The position numbers and the translations under genes are program-made. From contig DMQX01000008.1 of assembly GCA_003455555.1 (NCBI GenBank), positions 549 through 10,722 of the forward strand: a stretch of DNA of 10,174 nucleotides, in the 5' to 3' direction. The notes beneath the pieces are model-generated. The model was not told the DNA's origin and did no database searches. It saw only the letters and a list, made by a program, of their open reading frames with translations. Of the stretch, positions 5,842 to 10,174 are shown one piece after another. Within the stretch, counting starts at the first letter, position 1. Each line of letters opens with the position of its first letter. Source of the DNA: Candidatus Tayloriibacteriota bacterium. Lineage in GTDB: Bacteria > Patescibacteriota > Minisyncoccia > Phycocordibacterales > UBA11359.

Positions 5842-7191
5842 ATGGAAAGAACCTATATAAAAGATCTCAAAGCGCAGGCAGGACAGGAAGTCGTAATAAA
5901 GGGCTGGGTAGATATTCGTCGTGACCAAGGGAAATTGATCTTCTTGGATTTTCGCGATATGACCGGCAAAGTGCAAGGTGTCATCTTGCCAAATGCCAAG
6001 GAAGCTCACGATGTTGGCGCCATCCTGCGGCCGGAATGGGTGGTTGAGGTAAAAGGCAAGGTAAATCCTCGTCCGCCAAAAAATGTTCAGGCCGAAAAAA
6101 TGAACGGTGATATTGAACTGGAAATCTTGTCGATGAAGGTATTGTCAAAAGCACAAGAGTTGCCGTTTGAACTCGGAACCGACATCAATATTGATACTTA
6201 CCTCGATTATCTACCATTAACCTTGCGAGCTGAAAAACAACGAGCGATTTTTAAAGTTCAAACAGTCATCATCACTGCTTTTCGAGAGTTTTTGACCAAA
6301 GAAGGTTTTACTGAATTCCAGGCGCCGAAATTAATCGGTGAGGATGCGGAAGGTGGAGCCAACTCATTCAACATTGAGTACTTTGGTCACACCGCTCACT
6401 TGGCTCAAAGTCCGCAACTCTACAAACAGATTATGGTTGGCGTTTTTGAGCGGGTGTTTGCTGCAGGTAACGTCTATCGTGCCGAAAAGCATAGCACAAC
6501 TCGTCATCTTAATGAGTACACCAGTTTAGATATCGAGATGGGCTTCATAAAAGACCATACCGACGTCATGAATATGGAAACAAAGTTTCTTGATCATATC
6601 ATGAAGGAGCTGGCGGCAAAATGTTCAGCTGAATTTAAGTTATTAAAATCAGAAATTCCAGTTGTTCCTGAAAAAATTCCCTCGATGAAACTGCGTGAGG
6701 CTCAAAAAATTATTCAAAAAGAATACGGTGAGGATTGTTCAAAAGAACCGGACCTTGAACCTCAACACGAGAGGTGGCTTTGTGAGTATTCAAAAAAAAC
6801 TTGGAACTCCGATTTCATTTTTATTACACATTTTCCAATTAGCAAACGGCCCTTCTACACTTACGAGGACGAAGATGATCTTGGCTATGCCAAAGGCGGG
6901 GACTTGTTGTTCAGGGGTGTTGAAATCACAACCTTGGCTCAACGAATTCATGACTATGACAAATTGGTTGCCTCAATGATTAGCAAAAAACTTGATCCAG
7001 AAAAGTTCAGTTATTACTTGCAGGCTTTCAAATTTGGCATGCCGCCTCATGGAGGTCTAGGATTAGGTCTTGAGAGACTTACTGCAAAATTGCTCAACCT
7101 TGAAAACGTAAAAGAAGCTACTCTATTCCCGCGAGACATAAACCGTATCGATAGTTTGTTGTCATCAAACAAACCAAAACAAGATTTATAA
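5842..7191 (+). CDS. aspS: Aspartyl-tRNA synthetase, archaeal type (possibly non-discriminating)
   Basis: 449 aa. A class IIb synthetase: an N-terminal OB-fold anticodon domain (residues 1 to about 105, GWVDIRRDQG at 21-30) and a catalytic domain with motif 1 proline (QAPKLI, 160-165), SPQLYKQ (190-196, a signature of AspRS rather than AsnRS), motif 2 (YRAEKHSTTRHLNE, 212-225) and motif 3 (GLGLGLERL, 405-413). It lacks the large GAD insertion of ordinary bacterial AspRS, so it is the shorter archaeal type. Such enzymes often also make Asp-tRNA-Asn for GatCAB. The OB-fold position that is often Trp or His in archaeal enzymes is Asp24 here, so tRNA specificity cannot be decided. A real SD, GAAGGA at 5829-5834, lies 7 nt before the ATG, unlike the leaderless neighbours. 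Stop TAA. Confidence 0.95.
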   Translation: MERTYIKDLKAQAGQEVVIKGWVDIRRDQGKLIFLDFRDMTGKVQGVILPNAKEAHDVGAILRPEWVVEVKGKVNPRPPKNVQAEKMNGDIELEILSMKVLSKAQELPFELGTDINIDTYLDYLPLTLRAEKQRAIFKVQTVIITAFREFLTKEGFTEFQAPKLIGEDAEGGANSFNIEYFGHTAHLAQSPQLYKQIMVGVFERVFAAGNVYRAEKHSTTRHLNEYTSLDIEMGFIKDHTDVMNMETKFLDHIMKELAAKCSAEFKLLKSEIPVVPEKIPSMKLREAQKIIQKEYGEDCSKEPDLEPQHERWLCEYSKKTWNSDFIFITHFPISKRPFYTYEDEDDLGYAKGGDLLFRGVEITTLAQRIHDYDKLVASMISKKLDPEKFSYYLQAFKFGMPPHGGLGLGLERLTAKLLNLENVKEATLFPRDINRIDSLLSSNKPKQDL

Positions 7192-7202
7192 CCCCTGACG
7201 AC

Positions 7203-7241
7203 TAAAAAAAGACCGCCAAGTGCACAGAAGGCACTCGGCGG
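7203..7241 (-). terminator. Terminator of the ACP-like gene (also between converging genes)
   Basis: On the minus strand CCGCCGAGTGC (7241-7231), loop CTTCTGT, GCACTTGGCGG (7223-7213), then TCTTTTTTTAG. The stem has 11 pairs including one G-U. On the plus strand the G-U becomes an A-C mismatch and only a weak T run (CTTTGG) follows, so its main job is for the minus-strand gene, though it may also slow transcription leaving aspS. Confidence 0.9.
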
Positions 7242-7272
7242 CTTTGGTCTTCGACCTTTCGATCTATGACCA
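7222..7272 (-). repeat. 3' module, copy 1 (hairpins plus terminator)
   Basis: This segment resembles 7814-7865. Shared blocks (plus strand) are GCACAGAAGGCAC (identical), TTGGTCTTCGACCT against TTGGTTTTCGACCT, and GATCTATGACCA against GGTCTACGACCA. On the minus strand it holds two mini-hairpins, GGTC-ATA-GATC and GGTC-GAA-GACC, before the terminator stem. It begins about 18 nt past the stop codon of the ACP-like gene. Confidence 0.7.
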
Positions 7273-7290
7273 GGTTCTTGTTCCGTTTTT

Positions 7291-7722
7291 TTACGCGACG
7301 ATCGATTGCGGTAGACGTATACGCACCTGCTTGCATAGCAGGTACCTCACCAGGGTGTCAACAGTGTACAGCTCGGCCCATTCACGCACATTGAGATGTG
7401 TGGTCTCGTCGAACAGCTCAACGAAAGTCATTTTGGCTTTGACTTCGGCCAGACGCTCTGAAGAAAATTTGTATCTATGAAGATGCCAATGACAAGGCAT
7501 CATCTCCTCTGGGAAAAGTTCATCTGCGTTAATCTTGACGCGGAAGGCTTGCTCGATTCGGTAGACCAGATCCATGAAATCCATGTCGTCGGCGCGAAAA
7601 TCTTTGCAGAGTTTTGACCACCGTGTGACTTCATTTGCTTCGACCGCGAAAGCATCCATCATGACCCGCTTCAGTTTGGCGAAAATATCGTCGGCCGAAA
7701 GTATCTCCATAAGTATTCCCAT
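7291..7722 (-). CDS. Acyl-carrier-protein-like protein lacking the phosphopantetheine serine
   Basis: 143 aa from the ATG at 7722. Residues about 9-70 follow the acyl carrier protein pattern: an amphipathic helix I (DDIFAKLKRVMMDAF), then KDFRADDMDFMDLVYRIEQAFRVKI, split here as residues 40-52 and 53-64. This aligns without gaps to the family core around the DSLD motif, but the serine that carries phosphopantetheine is Asp46 (codon GAC, 7587-7585). A helix IV-like YTVDTLVRYLL (119-129) closes the domain after an extra stretch of roughly 45 residues containing MMPCHWHLHRY. If ACP-folded, it should not carry acyl groups in the usual way and may act as a protein-binding scaffold (inference). The start is supported by the SD GAGG 7 nt upstream. 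The frame is open up to 7866, but that would cross the promoter and the neighbour's terminator. Stop TAA. Confidence 0.75.
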   Translation of the reverse strand: MGILMEILSADDIFAKLKRVMMDAFAVEANEVTRWSKLCKDFRADDMDFMDLVYRIEQAFRVKINADELFPEEMMPCHWHLHRYKFSSERLAEVKAKMTFVELFDETTHLNVREWAELYTVDTLVRYLLCKQVRIRLPQSIVA

Positions 7723-7726
7723 AGCG

Positions 7727-7788
7727 CACCTCGTAAGGTTGTGAATGATCTCTGGTAGTATACAACCACTTCTAGCACCTATTGTCAA
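7727..7788 (-). promoter_or_regulatory. Promoter, leader and SD of the ACP-like gene
   Basis: A perfect TTGACA (7788-7783) is followed, after a rather long 20-nt spacer, by TATACT (7762-7757); TTGTAT at 17 nt is an alternative -10. The leader would be about 28 nt, ending in the SD GAGG (7733-7730 region) before GTGCGCT-ATG. An inverted repeat, GGTTGT (7767-7762) and ACAACC (7742-7737), spans the -10 box and the start site and could be an operator. Confidence 0.65.
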
Positions 7789-7797
7789 AAACGTTTT

Positions 7798-7833
7798 AAA
7801 AAAAGTCCCGGGCGCACAGAAGGCACCTGGGAC
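7798..7833 (-). terminator. Terminator of the 154-aa gene
   Basis: On the minus strand GTCCCAGGTGC (7833-7823), loop CTTCTGT, GCGCCCGGGAC (7815-7805), then TTTTTTT. The 11-position stem has one G-U and one A-C mismatch. The loop is identical to that of the terminator at 7203-7241. It ends this transcript just before the promoter of the ACP-like gene. Confidence 0.9.
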
Positions 7834-7865
7834 TCTTGGTTTTCGACCTCGTGGGTCTACGACCA
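7814..7865 (-). repeat. 3' module, copy 2 (hairpins plus terminator)
   Basis: Second copy of the module at 7222-7272. On the minus strand it starts 7 nt past the stop codon with GGTC-GTA-GACC (perfect, where copy 1 has a G-U) and then GGTC-GAA-AACC (one mismatch, where copy 1 is perfect), followed by the terminator. One mini-hairpin keeps its pairing despite the base change. Confidence 0.7.
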
Positions 7866-7872
7866 AAGATCA

Positions 7873-8337
7873 TTATGTTGTGTGAAGCTGAGCTTCGCGA
7901 AGTTCGAGCAGTTCCTCATGGCGCACACGCAACTTGTTGATGGCGAACTGCAAGCCTGTCACATCCTTGGTTTCGACGTGGGCAGTGTCGGCTTCCGACA
8001 CCAGCGCGTTAATTCGTGAGCAGATACCGGGTTCTTGCGGGTTTGTCTCGATGACAACACGCAGGTCGGTGATCTCGTAGCTCAGAATCTCCAGCCACCA
8101 GTCATGAAACGACGGATTTTTTTGGAGAATACTCTGGCTGAGTCTGCGAAGCCCGATCAGGATCTCAACCCAAGTTTCGCCGTTGATGTAGTCCGGCACC
8201 TCGACCGCAGAGCGAAGCTGGGCAAGCAGCTTCAGAACGGCAGGGTCTGCCGCCAGTCGTGCGGTCAAAACTCCCGTAGTCAGATAACGGATCTCGCCCA
8301 TAAGTGCGCGCCGGTTTCTGGATGTTACGTCCGACAT
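7873..8337 (-). CDS. Unrecognised 154-aa helical protein
   Basis: I do not recognise a family. From the ATG at 8337 the protein starts MSDVTSRNRRALMGEIR and ends LRVRHEELLELREAQLHTT. It appears all-helical and soluble, with no signal peptide, membrane segment or cysteine cluster. The last 25 residues could form a coiled coil. It has two Trp in FHDWWLEIL (residues 77-85). The start is chosen because GGAGG ends 5 nt upstream; an in-frame ATG at 8349 overlaps that SD, and another at 8388 lies in the leader hairpin. Base use is less AT-rich and lysine-poor compared with folD or scpA, as in the ACP-like and NlpC genes. It has its own promoter and terminator. Stop TAA. Confidence 0.7.
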   Translation of the reverse strand: MSDVTSRNRRALMGEIRYLTTGVLTARLAADPAVLKLLAQLRSAVEVPDYINGETWVEILIGLRRLSQSILQKNPSFHDWWLEILSYEITDLRVVIETNPQEPGICSRINALVSEADTAHVETKDVTGLQFAINKLRVRHEELLELREAQLHTT

Positions 8338-8342
8338 GTAAG

Positions 8343-8384
8343 CCTCCATGTGTACTAAAACCTTTTGTATGGCCACAAGACCAT
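8343..8384 (-). promoter_or_regulatory. 5' UTR hairpin and SD of the 154-aa gene
   Basis: On the minus strand ATGGTC-TTGT-GGCCAT (8384-8369) forms a 6-bp stem with one G-U and a 4-nt loop. The SD GGAGG (8347-8343) follows about 21 nt later, then CTTAC and the ATG. This repeats the layout of the NlpC gene: a small leader hairpin followed by a strong SD. Confidence 0.6.
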
Positions 8385-8399
8385 CCATTTCTGGCTATG

Positions 8400-8428
8400 A
8401 ATCTATCACATTTTATTAACTTTTTCAA
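8400..8428 (-). promoter_or_regulatory. Promoter of the 154-aa gene
   Basis: On the minus strand TTGAAA (8428-8423), a 17-nt spacer, then TGA-TAGATT (8405-8400, extended -10). Transcription would start near 8393, giving a leader of about 55 nt. It is divergent from the scpA promoter, about 40 nt away. Confidence 0.7.
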
Positions 8429-8461
8429 ATTGTAAGCTCGACTCAGATTTGTCACACGAAA

Positions 8462-8472
8462 TATGATAAAAT
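8462..8472 (+). promoter_or_regulatory. scpA -10 box, leaderless geometry
   Basis: TAAAAT (8467-8472) is followed by AACCCC and the ATG at 8479: a 6-nt gap and no SD. TATGAT (8462-8467) overlaps it and is an alternative -10, which would give a leader of about 5 nt. No -35 box with good spacing is visible. Confidence 0.6.
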
Positions 8473-8478
8473 AACCCC

Positions 8479-9207
8479 ATGAACGACGGATTCAAGATAA
8501 AGACTGAGGTTTTCGAGGGACCACTGGAACTCCTGCTCAACCTGATCGAGAAGCGCAAACTCTTCATTAACGATATTGCTTTGGCTAAAGTTACCGATGA
8601 CTTTATCTTGTACGTAAAAAATTTCGAGAATTTCCCGATTGCTGATAGTGCCAATTTTATTTTGATCGCCTCAACACTACTACTCATCAAATCAAAGTCA
8701 CTTTTACCAACGCTTGATCTGAGCGAGGAGGAGCAGGCCAGTATCGAGGATCTTGAGGCCCGTCTCAAAATTTACGCCCGCATGAAGGAATTGTCCGTGC
8801 ATATCAAGGAAAGGTTCGGCAAAAAAATGCTATTTGCCAAGGAAAATAATAAGATCGAAGTAAAAGTTTTTTCACCGCACGTCAAGATGACCCTGCCAAA
8901 CCTAGTTGCGGCGATGTTTGATGTGATAAAAAACTTTCCAAAAAAAGAAATTTTGCCAAAGGCGATTGTGCGGAAAGTTATCAGTCTTGAAGATATGATT
9001 GGCCGGCTTACGCAACGCATCTCTTCGAACTTGAAAATGAGTTTTAGAGAATTCGCCAATACCAACAAAGCGGAAAAAGTAAATGTGATTATCAGTTTTT
9101 TGGCCATGCTCGAATTGGTGAAGCAGGGAGTAATCAGCGTCATGCAAGAGCAAAAATTTGACGACATCAAGATGGAAACGGTGGAGGTCGGTGTGCCAAA
9201 ATATTAG
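8479..9207 (+). CDS. scpA: Segregation and condensation protein A
   Basis: 242 aa, a typical ScpA (kleisin) length. ScpA bridges the SMC heads and binds a ScpB dimer in the condensin complex that compacts and segregates the chromosome. The family signature is at the N-terminus: FEGPLELLLNLIEKRKLFINDI, split as residues 13-22 and 23-34, then FILIASTLLLIKSKSLLP (60-77). The acidic linker LDLSEEEQASIEDLEARL follows. The C-terminal winged helix (RMSFREF-like, KMSFREFANTNKAEKVNVIISFLAMLEL in the region 192-219, with LVKQGVISVMQ after it) binds the SMC head. The start is set by the -10 box 6 nt upstream. Stop TAG. Confidence 0.95.
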   Translation: MNDGFKIKTEVFEGPLELLLNLIEKRKLFINDIALAKVTDDFILYVKNFENFPIADSANFILIASTLLLIKSKSLLPTLDLSEEEQASIEDLEARLKIYARMKELSVHIKERFGKKMLFAKENNKIEVKVFSPHVKMTLPNLVAAMFDVIKNFPKKEILPKAIVRKVISLEDMIGRLTQRISSNLKMSFREFANTNKAEKVNVIISFLAMLELVKQGVISVMQEQKFDDIKMETVEVGVPKY

Positions 9208-9234
9208 ATCAATGTGGTATTGTAAACATGAAAT

Positions 9235-9240
9235 TATAAT
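9235..9240 (+). promoter_or_regulatory. Possible -10 box before the 199-aa gene
   Basis: A consensus TATAAT, 14 nt before the ATG at 9255. It would give a leader of about 7 nt with no SD. No clear -35 is visible at normal spacing, and the area is AT-rich, so chance is possible. Confidence 0.4.
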
Positions 9241-9254
9241 TAACCTAAATAAAA

Positions 9255-9854
9255 ATGATCGCTGAAATAAAAATGGGCATGGAAAATAATCCAGAATATG
9301 ACCCAACAAAAGAACTGGCTGAGTTAATAAAGCGTGCGAAAGAGGTAAAGTGGGGTTTGCTTGAAGAAGAGGCGCAGTTGGTCTGGATGTACCTAGAACA
9401 AGGGGCGTCTCTGGAACAAGCCGGTACGACGCAAGAAGAGATCGATGAACTCATGTTAAAGGGAGAGATTGATGATGTGGGGGAATCACTGGAGAATATC
9501 AAGGCAGCCATCGGGGGCGATCTTTCGAAAGCTTTTTACGGCATCGAACCTGAGTATATTTTAATTTTTTTTACCGAACATCAAGAGCGGGCCGAAAAGG
9601 ATCTCAAGATAACCAAAGCAGCAGTGGAAAAGTTGGTTCACGACATTCGTGTTTTGCAAGTAATTTTGAACGTAAAGAAGGCACATGACGCACTCTCGGA
9701 GTGGCAAAGTGGGCACAAAAAAGCTTTTAGTATTTCAACTAATGCACGAATGGCTCTGCATTATTTTGAAAAGTCGGGTTTATCAGAGGATGAGATCGGT
9801 ATAAGTATCGAAGAGCTAAAAAAACTTGCAGTCTTCAATGACGCGGAAGTTTAG
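9255..9854 (+). CDS. Unrecognised acidic protein between scpA and scpB
   Basis: 199 aa from ATG 9255; I recognise no family. It is acidic, Glu/Lys-rich and predicted helical, with no signal peptide or membrane segment. The N-terminal half (PTKELAELIKRAKEVKWGLL, then GASLEQAGTTQEEIDELM) may hold a small helix-turn-helix-like unit; the second half (EHQERAEKDLKITKAAVEKL and beyond) could be a coiled coil. A TATAAT at 9235-9240 lies 14 nt before this ATG, so the tight spacing of its neighbours does not hold here. In-frame ATGs at 9273 and 9279 are alternatives. None has an SD. Its position between the two SMC-partner genes hints at a link to chromosome segregation, but nothing in the sequence proves it. 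Stop TAG. Confidence 0.75.
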   Translation: MIAEIKMGMENNPEYDPTKELAELIKRAKEVKWGLLEEEAQLVWMYLEQGASLEQAGTTQEEIDELMLKGEIDDVGESLENIKAAIGGDLSKAFYGIEPEYILIFFTEHQERAEKDLKITKAAVEKLVHDIRVLQVILNVKKAHDALSEWQSGHKKAFSISTNARMALHYFEKSGLSEDEIGISIEELKKLAVFNDAEV

Positions 9855-9856
9855 AG

Positions 9857-9862
9857 TATACT
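9857..9862 (+). promoter_or_regulatory. scpB -10 box, leaderless geometry
   Basis: TATACT, then GAATTT, then the ATG at 9869: a 6-nt gap and no SD. It starts 2 nt past the stop codon of the 199-aa gene. The -35 candidate TTCAAT (9834-9839) is weak. Confidence 0.65.
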
Positions 9863-9868
9863 GAATTT

Positions 9869-10174
9869 ATGAACTTAGATCAGCAAATCGAGGCCGTACT
9901 TTTTTTCCGCGGTGAGTCCGTCTCAATAAAAAAACTCTCAGCCGTTCTTCAAAAAAGTCCGGAAGAGATCAAAGAGGGGATTGACCAGCTAAAAAAACGT
10001 CTAGAGAACAGCGCCTTAACGGTTGTGACAAAAGATGATGAGTTTATGCTGGCCACCAAAACGGAGGCAGCGTCTCTTATTGAAGGTTTAGTTAAGGAAG
10101 AGCTTTCCCGCGACCTGGGCAGAGCTGGGCTGGAAACACTCTCAATTGTGTTATATAAAGGGCCAATTTCAAGA
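9869..10174 (+). CDS. scpB: Segregation and condensation protein B, N-terminal part (runs off the window)
   Basis: The first 102 codons are present; the frame is open at the right edge. ScpB dimerises, binds ScpA and acts with SMC in chromosome condensation. It starts MNLDQQIEAVLFFRGESVSI, matching the family's usual opening (IEALLFASGEPVSI-like). A first winged-helix domain covers residues 1 to about 80 (KKLSAVLQKSPEEIKEGIDQ). LSRDLGRAGLETLSIVLYKG and the following PISR (about 80-102) match the conserved start of the second winged helix (LSRAALETLAIIAYRQPITR). The start is set by the TATACT box 6 nt upstream. Confidence 0.93.
   Translation, partial: MNLDQQIEAVLFFRGESVSIKKLSAVLQKSPEEIKEGIDQLKKRLENSALTVVTKDDEFMLATKTEAASLIEGLVKEELSRDLGRAGLETLSIVLYKGPISR

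Noticed and set aside
7203..7865. Integron-like gene cassettes with attC sites at the ends of the two accessory genes
   Set aside because: The repeats between the genes are terminators with T runs, and I see no GTTRRRY/RYYYAAC core sites or integrase. Each gene also has its own promoter, unlike usual cassettes.
7723..7866. Extension of the ACP-like frame upstream to 7866
   Set aside because: It spans the TTGACA promoter and the neighbour's terminator. An SD supports the ATG at 7722.
9228..9239. Mini-frame ATG-AAA-TTA-TAA before the 199-aa gene
   Set aside because: Only three codons with no SD and poor promoter spacing; it overlaps the possible TATAAT box, so it is more likely chance.
1..10174. 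CRISPR array, tRNA, rRNA, insertion sequence or prophage gene
   Set aside because: No regularly spaced repeats, no cloverleaf or rRNA-like stretch, and no transposase, integrase or phage structural motif were seen on either strand.

Overview
The window looks like chromosomal DNA from a bacterium of the Candidate Phyla Radiation (Patescibacteria, most likely Parcubacteria). This is inferred from short, AT-leaning, lysine-rich housekeeping genes, an archaeal-type AspRS, very short intergenic gaps, start codons with no Shine-Dalgarno (SD) sequence, and small unrecognised genes among core genes. No tRNA, rRNA, CRISPR array, transposase or phage gene is visible.

Layout from left to right. 1-2763 is on the minus strand: a Nudix hydrolase cut by the window edge, a bifunctional ATP sulfurylase/APS kinase (makes PAPS), and an NlpC/P60 protein with its own strong terminator. 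2975-7191 is on the plus strand: folD, a SAM methyltransferase, trpS, a T-box riboswitch, then aspS. 7291-8337 is on the minus strand: two small accessory genes, each with its own promoter, SD and terminator. One is an acyl-carrier-protein-like protein whose phosphopantetheine serine is replaced by Asp; the other is unrecognised. 8479-10174 is on the plus strand: scpA, an unrecognised acidic protein, and the start of scpB (cut by the edge). ScpA and ScpB are the SMC-condensin partners.

The strongest pattern is in how the genes are expressed. Six genes (Nudix, sat-cysC, folD, trpS, scpA, scpB) have a TAnnnT -10 box ending exactly 6 nt before the ATG and no SD. Transcription would then begin at or next to the A of ATG, giving leaderless mRNAs. 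Four genes (the three minus-strand accessory genes and the T-box-controlled aspS) have a leader and a clear SD. The two accessory genes at 7291-8337 also share a similar 3' module: small GGTC-type hairpins followed by a terminator with the same CTTCTGT loop. The window therefore seems to hold two expression classes: leaderless core genes and leadered, separately terminated accessory genes.
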